19,583 nt of DNA from RGIG3102 sp964369915 (GTDB lineage: Bacteria > Bacillota > Clostridia > Oscillospirales > Ruminococcaceae), in assembly GCA_964369915.1 (NCBI GenBank), contig CAYJGG010000036.1, forward strand, positions 1 through 19,583, in the 5' to 3' direction. Numbering within the stretch: the first letter of the stretch is position 1; the number at the start of each line of letters is the position of its first letter. The translations under genes were made by a program, and so were the position numbers. Positions 1 through 7,767 of the stretch are shown piece after piece. Under the pieces are notes generated by a model, which made no database searches, was not told the DNA's origin, and saw only the letters and a list, made by a program, of their open reading frames with translations.

Positions 1-33
1 GATGCTTTAAAAACAGCAGTTGCTCAAATATAA
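1..33 (+). CDS. C-terminal end of an upstream gene (partial)
   Basis: Frame 1 is open from the window edge and stops at TAA 31-33, giving the tail DALKTAVAQI. A strong terminator starts a few bases later, which is what one expects at the end of a plus-strand gene. The eleven codons are too few to identify the product, and the frame could be chance. The call rests on the stop-then-terminator arrangement only. Confidence 0.4.
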   Translation, partial: DALKTAVAQI

Positions 34-38
34 TCAAT

Positions 39-70
39 AAAGAATCCGAGAATATTCTCGGATTCTTTTA
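39..70. terminator. Intrinsic terminator, perfect palindrome
   Basis: The arms AGAATCCGAGAA (41-52) and TTCTCGGATTCT (55-66) are perfect 12-base complements around TA. Ts follow at 66-69 and As precede at 39-41, so it can work in both directions. It closes the gene ending at 33 and could also stop read-through from the minus-strand gene that ends at 169. Confidence 0.85.
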
Positions 71-168
71 TGTAAAATAATGCTTAATTCATTTTTTATC
101 ACTCATTTTTTGTGAAATAAATTAATAAAAATCTAAACTATCAACTATTAAAGTATACATCAATTATC

Positions 169-756
169 CTAGTATATAATAGTTTTTTTTAGTTTATACA
201 GTTCTAAAAATTCTTTTATATATCTTGGTTTAGGCGTTATGATGTTAATATTTGCAGATGGATTATACCTTATATATTCTTCTAGCATTTCTTTTAGATT
301 ATTAGCCGATTTTAGATAATCATCAATGATGAATTCATCATTGATGCCCATTCTTGATAGTAGTATAGCAGAAACTACACCTGTTCTATCTTTTCCAGCA
401 TTGCAAAAATACAATACATTAGTTTTGGAATTTTCGATTAAATCAATTATTTTAAGCATCTTTTCATCCACCATATTTATATATGATTGAGATACTAAAT
501 CTTCACTAGTAGGTACATCGTTTCCGTGTGTTACAGGTAAATGGTGATAATTAAAACTAGATAGATTAGCAAGGGAGCAAGGTTTTTCTTGAGTTTCTTT
601 TTTTGTACGCAAATCAATAATCGTGTAAAAATTATTCTCTAAAAGCCAGTTAATTTCATATTCGCTTAAATGATGGGGAACATCACTACGAATATAGTTT
701 GATATATTGTCGGATAGATAACGTGTGTTCTTTGTGCTACTAAATAAACTTGCCAT
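169..756 (-). CDS. Tyrosine-phosphatase-like protein (Y_phosphatase3 / LipA-Mptpb type)
   Basis: A 195-residue protein of the cysteine-dependent dual-specificity/tyrosine phosphatase group. The P-loop CNAGKDRTG lies at residues 118-126, with nucleophile Cys118 and phosphate-binding Arg124 in the C-x5-R pattern. Upstream are the family's RSD (23-25, usually RSG) and IIDLRTKKE (46-54). No signal peptide is visible, so it is probably cytoplasmic. The start at 756 is chosen because AGGAGG sits 10 bases ahead; a longer frame to 834 would add 26 hydrophobic codons with no ribosome site and would run through the promoter. It is slightly short for the family. It is transcribed away from the small membrane protein at 898. 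The substrate is unknown: relatives act on phosphotyrosine, phosphoserine or phosphoinositides. The family call is firm, the substrate is not. Confidence 0.85.
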   Translation of the reverse strand: MASLFSSTKNTRYLSDNISNYIRSDVPHHLSEYEINWLLENNFYTIIDLRTKKETQEKPCSLANLSSFNYHHLPVTHGNDVPTSEDLVSQSYINMVDEKMLKIIDLIENSKTNVLYFCNAGKDRTGVVSAILLSRMGINDEFIIDDYLKSANNLKEMLEEYIRYNPSANINIITPKPRYIKEFLELYKLKKTIIY

Positions 757-764
757 AGATTTTA

Positions 765-772
765 CTCCTCCT
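765..772 (-). promoter_or_regulatory. Ribosome binding site fixing the phosphatase start
   Basis: Read on the minus strand this is AGGAGGAG, 8 bases before the ATG at 756-754. It is close to the ideal anti-16S match and decides for the 195-residue protein over the longer frame. Confidence 0.8.
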
Positions 773-793
773 GTTAAAAATAATCTTTCTAAA

Positions 794-822
794 ATTATAT
801 AACAATAGAAATATATATGCAA
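794..822 (-). promoter_or_regulatory. Promoter of the phosphatase gene
   Basis: On the minus strand a perfect TATAAT (799-794) lies 17 bases from TTGCAT (822-817), a weak -35 box. The start point would fall near 787, leaving a leader of about 30 bases before the ATG at 756. Confidence 0.55.
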
Positions 823-835
823 GTGAATACTCACT
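822..835. promoter_or_regulatory. Possible operator (TetR-like palindrome)
   Basis: AGTGAATACTCACT has arms AGTGA and TCACT around ATAC. It touches the upstream edge of the phosphatase -35 box and lies between two divergent genes. Palindromes of the AGTGA/TCACT kind are common among TetR-family operators. The regulator is not in the window, so this is inference. Confidence 0.35.
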
Positions 836-897
836 CACTAAATTGCTTTGTTTTTCATATAATAATTTAATTAATATTATGAAAGGTAATCAAAAAC

Positions 898-1197
898 ATG
901 ATATATCATTTACTAAATATTTTTTATGCGGCTTTTTTTACTCTAGGAGTTTACTTTGCATTTGAAATGATTTTAAAAGGATTTCAAAAGCAAAATATTC
1001 CAAAATCGATAACTATTATTTTAGAAGAAAGTGAAAAAGAAACAAATAGAAATATAAGATTTTTAAAAAATAATTTAGTAAATCATAATATTATTTTGAT
1101 TTCTGAAAAGGAAAGTGATGAAAATAAAGATATAAAAATTATAAAAAAAGAAAATTTACACAAATTTATCTTAAATGAATTATTTACAAATACCTAG
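898..1197 (+). CDS. Small membrane-anchored hypothetical protein
   Basis: A 99-residue protein I do not recognise. Residues 6-27 are a hydrophobic helix with aromatic residues, probably one membrane span. A short basic stretch (28-37) follows, then an apparently soluble part rich in Lys, Glu, Asn and Ile. That part alternates predicted strands (ITIIL, NIILI, KIIK) with a helix, like a fragment of an alpha/beta domain. A GAAAGG site at 881-886 precedes the ATG by 11 bases, long but common in this window. A TATAAT at 858-863 may be its -10 box, though no good -35 is visible. The gene ends inside the promoter region of recD2. The frame is open, has a plausible ribosome site and fits a gap between genes, so I take it as real; no function is proposed. 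Confidence 0.6.
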   Translation: MIYHLLNIFYAAFFTLGVYFAFEMILKGFQKQNIPKSITIILEESEKETNRNIRFLKNNLVNHNIILISEKESDENKDIKIIKKENLHKFILNELFTNT

Positions 1198-1211
1198 AAT
1201 TAGCTTATAAT
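1183..1211 (+). promoter_or_regulatory. Promoter of the recD2-comF-mreB operon
   Basis: TTTACA (1183-1188) and TATAAT (1206-1211) are separated by 17 bases: five of six and six of six consensus bases. The -35 box overlaps the last codons of the 99-residue gene. Predicted start is near 1217-1218. Confidence 0.65.
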
Positions 1212-1215
1212 AATA

Positions 1216-1249
1216 AGGATATAGATAGTTTTAATTCTATTTATATCCT
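1216..1249 (+). other. Stem-loop at the 5' end of the recD2 transcript
   Basis: GGATATAGATAG (1217-1228) pairs with CTATTTATATCC (1237-1248), one G-U pair included, around an 8-base loop. It begins at the predicted transcription start. The T-tract after it is broken (TAATTTATTTAT), so it looks more like a 5' stabilising hairpin than a terminator for the preceding gene, but either is possible. Confidence 0.4.
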
Positions 1250-1274
1250 AATTTATTTATAAAGTGAGATAATT

Positions 1275-3479
1275 TTGCAAGAAGTAATAAAGCTAGAGGG
1301 CGATATAGCACACATAACCTTTAGAAGCAGTGAAACTGGTTTTACAGTTTTAGAGCTTTTATCAGGAGATGAATATATAACAGTTGTAGGCGAGATGGCA
1401 GAGGTAGGTGCTGGGCAAAAACTTGTTGTTTTTGGCAGTTACACTAGTCACTCATCATTTGGTGTACAATTTAAAATTCAAAGCTATGAAGTTGTTTTTC
1501 CTTCTAGTGTTAATGCAATTCTAACATATCTTTCTAGTGGAATTATTAAAGGAATAGGACCAGTTACAGCAAAAAGAATAGTGGATGCTTTTTTGGAAGA
1601 CACATTTATAGTTTTGGATTCACAGCCAGAAAAACTTGCAAATATTAAAGGATTGACCTATAAAAAAGCCCTTGAAATCCAAAGTGAATTTAAAAGGATT
1701 TACGGAGTTCAAGATGCAATAAGAGAATTTGCAAATTTTAATATAGAAACTTCGCAAGCGATTAATTTATACACTTACTACGGCGCAAATGTTGTAGAAA
1801 AATTAAAAGAAAATCCATATATTTTATGCTTTGCACCTTGTTTTTATCCGTTTGAAAAAGCAGAAGAAGTTGCAAATAGCTTAATGCTTGAATACGATGC
1901 AAAAGAAAGAATTGAAGGGGCAGTTTTGTATGTTTTAAATCATAATATACAAAAAGGTCACACCTGCGTGCCAAGAAAAAAATTAATAGAAACAGTTGAA
2001 AGTTTTATATCAGTTGAAAAAGAAAAAATTCAAAATGCAATTGAAAGTATGATAGCTGATAATAAAATTTTAAATGAAGATATTAATAGCGAAGAATTTA
2101 TTTTTATTCCAGAATTATACACAGCTGAAATGATTAGTGCTCAAAAGGTTTGTGATTTATTATACAGAAAAGTGAAAGAGTATGAAAATTTTGAAGAAAA
2201 AATAAAAGATATTCAATTTTTATATGATATTGAATATGCTCCTTTGCAAATTAAAGCAATAAAAACTGTTTTAGAGAATAATGTGTGCGTTATAACAGGT
2301 GGTCCAGGTACTGGTAAAACTACTTTAGTTAAAGGTATAATTAGTTTGTTTGAATCAAGGGCGGATAGAGTGTTTTTATGTGCCCCAACCGGACGAGCTG
2401 CAAAACGACTAAGCGAATTATCAAAAAAAGAAGCAAAAACTATTCATAGGCTTTTAGGCTGCGAAAAAAGTGGTAAAGATGGAGTTAAGTTTTCTAAAAA
2501 TATGGAAAACCCTTTAGAATGTGAAGTTTTAATTGTTGATGAATTTTCAATGGTGGACACTGTTTTATTTAGCCATTTAATAACTTCAGTTAAAGAAAAC
2601 ACTAGAGTTATTTTAGTGGGAGATTATAATCAGCTACCGGCTGTTGGAGCAGGCAATGTTTTAAAAGATTTAATTCAAAGTGGAATAGTGCCAAAAGTTG
2701 AGTTGACTGAGATATTTCGCCAAGCTAGAGAAAGCGACATTATAGTTAATGCTCATGCTATAAATAGTGGCGAAATTCCAAAAACAACTAAAAAGCAATC
2801 GGATTACTATTTTATAAATTCAAATGATGTAGATGCACAAAATTTAATTAGCGATTTAATAACAAAAAGACTTCCAAAGGCTTATGGTTTTGATGTGAAT
2901 GAAGATATACAGATTTTATCTCCTTCAAGAAAAAAACGTGGTGGCACTCAAAATTTAAATGCTGTTTTGCAAGAGGTGATAAATCCAGAAAATAATGCAA
3001 AGAAGCAGCTTAAAATTAATGGAGTGACATATCGTGTTGGCGATAAAGTTATGCAAACTAAAAATAATTATGATATCCAGTATACAAAAGATAATGGCGA
3101 AACGGAAGCAGGGATTTTTAATGGGGATATTGGATACATAATATCTATTGATAAATTTGCAAGAACATTAAAAATTAGAGTTGAAGATAAGGTTTATGAT
3201 TATTCAAGTGAAGAAATAATGCAACTTGAACATGCATGGGTTATAACTGTTCATAAAAGCCAAGGTTGCGAGTTTCGTGCAGTAATTTTGAGTATTCCAG
3301 ACACTGTAAAAGAACTGCAGTATAGAAATTTATTATATACAGCTTTTACAAGAGCAAAAGAACTTTTAGTGGTAGTTGGTAGACCAGAAATTTTATCAAG
3401 TATGGTTAAAAATAATAAAACACAACTTAGATATTCAGCTATAAAACATTTTATGATGGAGTATTATTATGTTGCTTAA
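1275..3479 (+). CDS. recD2: RecD2-type superfamily 1 DNA helicase
   Basis: A 734-residue 5'-to-3' helicase of the RecD2/YrrC family, which works without RecBC in DNA repair and replication-fork maintenance. The N-terminal OB-like region covers about 1-80. Helix-hairpin-helix segments are near 91-106 (GIIKGIGPVTAKR) and 120-140. Motor motifs: Walker A GGPGTGKT 342-349, motif Ia APTGRAAKRL 370-379, Walker B VDEFSMVD 421-428 (Phe where Ala is usual), motif III GDYNQLP 449-455, FRQ 481-483, motif V VHKSQG 659-664 and motif VI YTAFTRA 688-694. Length is normal. Translation starts at TTG 1275: AAAGTGAG at 1261-1268 is well placed, the protein begins exactly where relatives begin, and the next ATG is residue 41, inside the OB domain. 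It is the first gene of an operon and overlaps comF by 11 bases. Confidence 0.95.
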   Translation: MQEVIKLEGDIAHITFRSSETGFTVLELLSGDEYITVVGEMAEVGAGQKLVVFGSYTSHSSFGVQFKIQSYEVVFPSSVNAILTYLSSGIIKGIGPVTAKRIVDAFLEDTFIVLDSQPEKLANIKGLTYKKALEIQSEFKRIYGVQDAIREFANFNIETSQAINLYTYYGANVVEKLKENPYILCFAPCFYPFEKAEEVANSLMLEYDAKERIEGAVLYVLNHNIQKGHTCVPRKKLIETVESFISVEKEKIQNAIESMIADNKILNEDINSEEFIFIPELYTAEMISAQKVCDLLYRKVKEYENFEEKIKDIQFLYDIEYAPLQIKAIKTVLENNVCVITGGPGTGKTTLVKGIISLFESRADRVFLCAPTGRAAKRLSELSKKEAKTIHRLLGCEKSGKDGVKFSKNMENPLECEVLIVDEFSMVDTVLFSHLITSVKENTRVILVGDYNQLPAVGAGNVLKDLIQSGIVPKVELTEIFRQARESDIIVNAHAINSGEIPKTTKKQSDYYFINSNDVDAQNLISDLITKRLPKAYGFDVNEDIQILSPSRKKRGGTQNLNAVLQEVINPENNAKKQLKINGVTYRVGDKVMQTKNNYDIQYTKDNGETEAGIFNGDIGYIISIDKFARTLKIRVEDKVYDYSSEEIMQLEHAWVITVHKSQGCEFRAVILSIPDTVKELQYRNLLYTAFTRAKELLVVVGRPEILSSMVKNNKTQLRYSAIKHFMMEYYYVA

Positions 3480-4113
3480 ATTTTTAAAAAATATAATAGC
3501 GCCAAAAAGGTGCCCAGCTTGCAAAACTTTCATTAAGAATGATGAATGTGTTTGCGGTAGTTGTAGTGAAATAATAAAAAATCAAGAAATAAAAAATTTG
3601 GATAAAAAAATAGAGTTTTGCGACGGGGTATATTCATCGTATTATTATAATGATAATATTAGAGATATGGTGCTTTTTGCAAAATATAAAACACCAGAAT
3701 ATTTTTTAGATTACTTTATAAAAGAGATAAGTTTGCACATAATAGAAATTGTAAAAGAAAATAATATTGATTTTATAACTTCCTCACCATACCACGTATC
3801 AAAACTTTATAAATACGAATATGATTTACCACAAGAAATTGTGAATAGGCTAAATAAAGAATTAAATTTGCCTGTGATAAACACAATTGAAAAAACAAAA
3901 CAGACTCAAAAACAACAAGATTTAACCGATGAAGAAAGAAAAATAAATTTAATAAATGTCTTTTCGGTTACAAAAGATATTAACGGTAGAAATATACTGA
4001 TAATTGATGATATAATAACAACAGGAAACACAATATCTCAGCTTTCTTTAACTTTAAAAGAAGCTGGGGCAAGTAAAGTTATGGCGTATAGCTTTGCAAT
4101 TAGAAAGGAATAA
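3469..4113 (+). CDS. comF: ComF-family phosphoribosyltransferase-like protein
   Basis: A 214-residue ComFC-type protein. An N-terminal zinc-binding module uses C15-x2-C18 and C29-x2-C32 (Cys27 is an extra). A type I phosphoribosyltransferase fold follows, with the PRPP loop IDDIITTGNT at 179-188. Before it is the ComF stretch of Gln and charged residues at 143-160. ComFC is needed for DNA uptake during transformation in competent species, where it is thought to act in the cytoplasm at the incoming-strand step; in non-competent Clostridia its role is unclear. The start lies inside the end of recD2, with GGAG at 3458-3461 seven bases upstream, so the two are probably translationally coupled. 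The next gene follows after 3 bases. Family assignment is firm. Confidence 0.9.
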   Translation: MLLKFLKNIIAPKRCPACKTFIKNDECVCGSCSEIIKNQEIKNLDKKIEFCDGVYSSYYYNDNIRDMVLFAKYKTPEYFLDYFIKEISLHIIEIVKENNIDFITSSPYHVSKLYKYEYDLPQEIVNRLNKELNLPVINTIEKTKQTQKQQDLTDEERKINLINVFSVTKDINGRNILIIDDIITTGNTISQLSLTLKEAGASKVMAYSFAIRKE

Positions 4114-4116
4114 AAA

Positions 4117-5136
4117 ATGGCAAATAGTGATATAGGAATAGATTTAGGAACTACGAAGATAATGATATATATTGATGGAGAAATAGTTTTAAACGAGCCA
4201 AGCGTTGTGGCTTATGATTCAAAGACAGGCTCTCCAATAGCTTTTGGGAATGAAGCTTTCTCAATGGTTGGAAGAACAAATAATAAAATATCAATAGAAT
4301 ATCCATTGATAGATGGAGTTATTTCAAATTACACACTAACAAAAGAAATGGTGCGCCATTTTATTTTAAAAACGTATAAATCAAAACTTGTAAAACCAAG
4401 AGTTTGTATTTGTATTCCATCAGCGGTAACAGGCATTGAAGAAAATGCTGTTATAGACGCTGCTATGAGCGCAGGAGCAAGACAGGTGTTTTTAATTGAA
4501 GAACCAATTGCAGCGGCAATAGGAATGGGAATTGAAGTATTAAAAGCTAAAGGAAATATGATTGTTGATATCGGTGGCGGTACTACTGATATTGCTGTTG
4601 TTTCTTTAGGTGGTATAGTGTGCTCAAAATCAATTAAAGTAGCTGGTAACACTTTTGATAAAGAAATTATTAAAACTCTAAAATCAAAATACAGCTTTTT
4701 AATAGGGCAAAAAACTGCAACTTTATTAAAACATGAAACAGCAAATTGTATAGATGATGGAGAGGTAGAAACTTTTGAAATAAAAGGGATAGATTTAGTA
4801 AAAAGACTTCCAAAAAGGTTAGAACTTAACACAACTCAAGTTTATCCAATAATTCTTCCAATTATTGAAGATATTTTAGCAGCAGTTAAACAAGTTTTAG
4901 AAATTACACCTCCTGAGCTTTCAGGCGATATCTATGATAATGGCATTATATTAACTGGTGCAGGGGCAAAAATTAAGAATTTAGATAAGTATTTATCAGA
5001 TAATTTAGGCATAAAAGTTGTGCTAGCTGAAAACAGCGAAAACTGTGTAGCATTAGGCACAGGTAGATCTTTTGAATTTGAAGGCGAACTTGAATCTGGG
5101 TTTAGAAATGTTACTCCAGGATTATATAATAAATAA
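4117..5136 (+). CDS. mreB: MreB-like bacterial actin
   Basis: A 339-residue actin/Hsp70-fold ATPase of the MreB group. Phosphate-1 motif IDLGTTK is at 8-14, the helix-bearing IEEPIAAAIG segment at 127-136, phosphate-2 DIGGGTTD at 151-158, the GIDLVKRLPKRLEL region at 224-237 (GxxLxxGLP in classic MreB), and the adenosine motif GAGA at 281-284. MreB polymers at the membrane guide side-wall peptidoglycan synthesis in rods. No amphipathic N-terminal extension is seen. It lies 3 bases after comF with AAAGGA in the comF tail, and is the last gene of the operon. mreC, mreD and rodA are not adjacent, and the sequence departs from classic MreB (FGNEAFSMVGR at 43-53), so it may be a paralogue such as Mbl or a lineage-specific form. 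Confidence 0.88.
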   Translation: MANSDIGIDLGTTKIMIYIDGEIVLNEPSVVAYDSKTGSPIAFGNEAFSMVGRTNNKISIEYPLIDGVISNYTLTKEMVRHFILKTYKSKLVKPRVCICIPSAVTGIEENAVIDAAMSAGARQVFLIEEPIAAAIGMGIEVLKAKGNMIVDIGGGTTDIAVVSLGGIVCSKSIKVAGNTFDKEIIKTLKSKYSFLIGQKTATLLKHETANCIDDGEVETFEIKGIDLVKRLPKRLELNTTQVYPIILPIIEDILAAVKQVLEITPPELSGDIYDNGIILTGAGAKIKNLDKYLSDNLGIKVVLAENSENCVALGTGRSFEFEGELESGFRNVTPGLYNK

Positions 5137-5140
5137 TAAC

Positions 5141-5171
5141 AAAATAGCAGTTAAAACTGCTATTTTTTTTT
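5141..5171 (+). terminator. Intrinsic terminator of the recD2-comF-mreB operon
   Basis: AATAGCAGT (5143-5151) pairs with ACTGCTATT (5156-5164) around TAAA and is followed by an unbroken run of nine Ts to 5171. Confidence 0.92.
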
Positions 5172-5204
5172 GTGATTAAAACACTATTTTTATTTTATCA
5201 AATA

Positions 5205-5213
5205 TGATATAAT
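5205..5213 (+). promoter_or_regulatory. Extended -10 promoter of pcrA
   Basis: TGATATAAT combines a perfect TATAAT (5208-5213) with an upstream TG. No good -35 box exists 16-18 bases upstream (TATTTT at best). The start would be near 5220, so the ATG at 5222 would be almost leaderless, which favours the start at 5252. Confidence 0.6.
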
Positions 5214-5241
5214 AAATAAGTATGTATAAAAAAGAGTTAAC

Positions 5242-5247
5242 GAGGGA
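5242..5247 (+). promoter_or_regulatory. Ribosome binding site fixing the pcrA start
   Basis: GAGGGA stands 4 bases (6 from GAGG) before the ATG at 5252. The earlier in-frame ATG at 5222 has no such site and falls at the predicted transcription start. Confidence 0.65.
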
Positions 5248-5251
5248 AATA

Positions 5252-7612
5252 ATGGACAAATTTATTAAGCTAAGAAAAGAATATATTACTCAGCAATTTT
5301 CGCATTTAAATGATATGCAAAGAGAGGCTGTTTTTAAAATTAAAGGCTCAGTTTTAATTTTAGCAGGTGCTGGAAGTGGTAAAACTAGCGTTTTAATAAA
5401 CCGTATTTCAAATATGGTGCGATTCGGAGATAGCTATAATTCTACGTTTTTTCCAAACGACTGCCCACAGGCTGTTTTAGATAGTTTAGAAAAAGCAGTT
5501 GAAAATAAAACAAAATTATCTTTTTCTCAAGAAGAAATGATTTCAGCTTATAGAATTCGTCCTTATAATATTTTAGCTATAACTTTTACAAATAAAGCGG
5601 CATCAGAACTAAAAACTAGACTAGAATCCTCACTAGGCGAATATTCATACGATGTTATGGCTAGCACATTTCACTCGCTATGCGTTAGAATTTTAAGAAG
5701 ATATGCCGAAACTATTGGATACGCAAAGTCTTTTACTATTTATGATTCAGACGATCAAAAAAGAATAGTTAGAGAAATAATGAAAGATTTAAATATCGAT
5801 GATAAATTTATTCAAATAAAAACTGTTATTGGAAGAATGTCAGGATATAAAGATAAACTAATTTCTCCAAATAAGGCAGAAGAATATGCAAATAACATTC
5901 ATGAAAGATTGATTGTTTCTTGCTATAATGAATATCAAAAAAGACTAAAAGCTGCAAATGCCTTTGATTTTGATGATTTAATTTATAAAACAGTTGAACT
6001 ATTCAAAATAAATGAAGAAGCATTATTATATTATCAAAACAGATATAAATATATAATGGTGGACGAATATCAAGATACATCAACAGCACAATTTGAGTTA
6101 GTACGTCTTTTAAGTATGGGGCATAATAATATCTGTGTTGTGGGCGATGATGATCAAAGTATTTATCGCTTTAGAGGGGCAACTATTGAAAATATCTTAA
6201 ATTTTGAAGATGAATTTAATGATACATTCACTATAAAACTTGAAGAAAACTATCGCTCAACTAAAAATATACTAAATGCCGCAAACTCTGTTATTGGCAA
6301 TAATAGAGGTAGAAAAGGCAAAACGCTATGGACTCAAAAAGAAGAAGGCGAAAAGGTTTTAGTTTATAATTTTGCTAAAGAGTTTGATGAAAGCCATAAT
6401 GTTGCAAGTCAAATTATAGAAAACGTTAGTAACGGCGCAAAACTATCAGACCACGCTGTTTTATACAGAATGAATATGCAATCAGCTGGAATAGAGGGAG
6501 CTTTAGCTAGAAACGGGCTAACTTATAAAGTTATAGGTGGACAAAGATTCTATGACAGGGCAGAAATCAAAGATTTAACGGCTTATTTAAATATATTAGC
6601 AAATCCTAGCGATGATTTAAGATTAAAAAGAATTATAAATATGCCAGCTAGAAAAATTGGCCCTACAACTATTGAGAGAATACAAAGTATAGCTAATGAA
6701 AAAGGCGTTTCGATGATTGAAGTGCTTTATAATATGTATGATTATCCGGCTTTATCAAAAGCGTTGAATGCTTTAAATAACTTTTTAATGATTTATAAAC
6801 AGTTATTAGAATTATATAATACAAGACCACTACAAGACCTACTTCCTAATTTAATAAAAATAACAGGATATGAAGATATGCTAATTAATATGGGAGAAGA
6901 CGGAAAAACAAAACTTGAAAACGTTGGTCAGCTAGTTTCAAATATAACAGCTTATGCAGAGCAAAACGGCGAAAATGCAACACTTGCTTCGTTTTTAGAA
7001 GAAGTTAGCTTAGTTAGTGATTTAGATAAATTGGATAGAAATGCTGATGCAGTAACTTTAATGACAATACATTCTTCAAAAGGCTTAGAATTCCCATATG
7101 TGTTTTTAGTAGGTGCAGAAGAAGGCATATTCCCAGGCGAGCAATCAAAATATAATAATGATGATTTAGAAGAAGAAAGAAGGCTGTGTTATGTTGCCTT
7201 AACTCGTGCTGAAAAAGAGATTTATATTTCTCATTGCAATGAAAGAATGATTTTTGGACAAACTAAAAGACCACTTCGCTCAATGTTTATAGAAGAAATA
7301 GATAAAGATGTGTGCGAAGAAATTGATAGAAATCCAAATAGAACACAGGTTAATATCGGCTCTAAATCAAGTTTTCAAACTGCTAAAAAAGAATACAATA
7401 ACACTTCTAGTATAAAAGGTGTAAATGAAAAGCCGCCAGTTAAAATAATAAAAGATTTTGATATTGGGGATAAGGTTTTACATAAGGCTTTTGGCGAAGG
7501 TGTGATTTTAAAAATGACACCACTTGCAAATGATTGTATGCTAGAAATTGATTTTAGTATAGCAGGAAAAAAACGAGTTATGGTTAATTACACACCTATA
7601 ACAAAATTATAA
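5252..7612 (+). CDS. pcrA: UvrD/PcrA-type ATP-dependent 3'-to-5' DNA helicase
   Basis: A 786-residue superfamily 1A helicase for repair, replication restart and clearing of RecA or stalled polymerase. Q-motif region LNDMQREAV 19-27, Walker A GAGSGKT 39-45, motif Ia AITFTNKAASEL 109-120, Walker B VDEYQD 270-275, motif III GDDDQSIYRFRGA 298-310, motif IV EENYRS 331-336, motif V TIHSSKGLEF 605-614, motif VI YVALTRA 647-653. The C-terminal Tudor-like domain of PcrA (FDIGDKVLHKAFGEG, 736-750) ends the protein; it contacts RNA polymerase in Bacillus. Length is slightly above the usual 720-740, because an insert of roughly 40-45 residues (about 60-103) separates Walker A from motif Ia. The gene stands alone between a terminator and a 155-base gap. 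Confidence 0.95.
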   Translation: MDKFIKLRKEYITQQFSHLNDMQREAVFKIKGSVLILAGAGSGKTSVLINRISNMVRFGDSYNSTFFPNDCPQAVLDSLEKAVENKTKLSFSQEEMISAYRIRPYNILAITFTNKAASELKTRLESSLGEYSYDVMASTFHSLCVRILRRYAETIGYAKSFTIYDSDDQKRIVREIMKDLNIDDKFIQIKTVIGRMSGYKDKLISPNKAEEYANNIHERLIVSCYNEYQKRLKAANAFDFDDLIYKTVELFKINEEALLYYQNRYKYIMVDEYQDTSTAQFELVRLLSMGHNNICVVGDDDQSIYRFRGATIENILNFEDEFNDTFTIKLEENYRSTKNILNAANSVIGNNRGRKGKTLWTQKEEGEKVLVYNFAKEFDESHNVASQIIENVSNGAKLSDHAVLYRMNMQSAGIEGALARNGLTYKVIGGQRFYDRAEIKDLTAYLNILANPSDDLRLKRIINMPARKIGPTTIERIQSIANEKGVSMIEVLYNMYDYPALSKALNALNNFLMIYKQLLELYNTRPLQDLLPNLIKITGYEDMLINMGEDGKTKLENVGQLVSNITAYAEQNGENATLASFLEEVSLVSDLDKLDRNADAVTLMTIHSSKGLEFPYVFLVGAEEGIFPGEQSKYNNDDLEEERRLCYVALTRAEKEIYISHCNERMIFGQTKRPLRSMFIEEIDKDVCEEIDRNPNRTQVNIGSKSSFQTAKKEYNNTSSIKGVNEKPPVKIIKDFDIGDKVLHKAFGEGVILKMTPLANDCMLEIDFSIAGKKRVMVNYTPITKL

Positions 7613-7640
7613 ATTAAAATTTAAAATGATGAAATAATAT

Positions 7641-7664
7641 AGTTTGAAAATAAATTTTCAAACT
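7641..7664 (+). terminator. Possible weak terminator after pcrA
   Basis: AGTTTGAAAAT and ATTTTCAAACT are perfect 11-base complements around AA, 28 bases past the pcrA stop. The stem is A-T rich and the T-tract is poor (TTGAGTTTTG), so termination may be leaky. I see no convincing promoter for thyX between here and 7767. Confidence 0.4.
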
Positions 7665-7767
7665 TTGAGTTTTGTGCTTTTAGCTATAAGTGTTTAGCAA
7701 AAGTTTTCACATATAAATTATATGGAGTAAATTACATAAAACTCTAAAGAAAGGAACAGGTATAAAG

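Noticed and set aside
4329..4832. Long open frame on the minus strand inside the MreB-like gene, 167 codons
   Set aside because: It lies wholly within a well-supported gene on the other strand, has no ribosome site, and its protein has no recognisable motif; it results from A-T rich codon use opposite.
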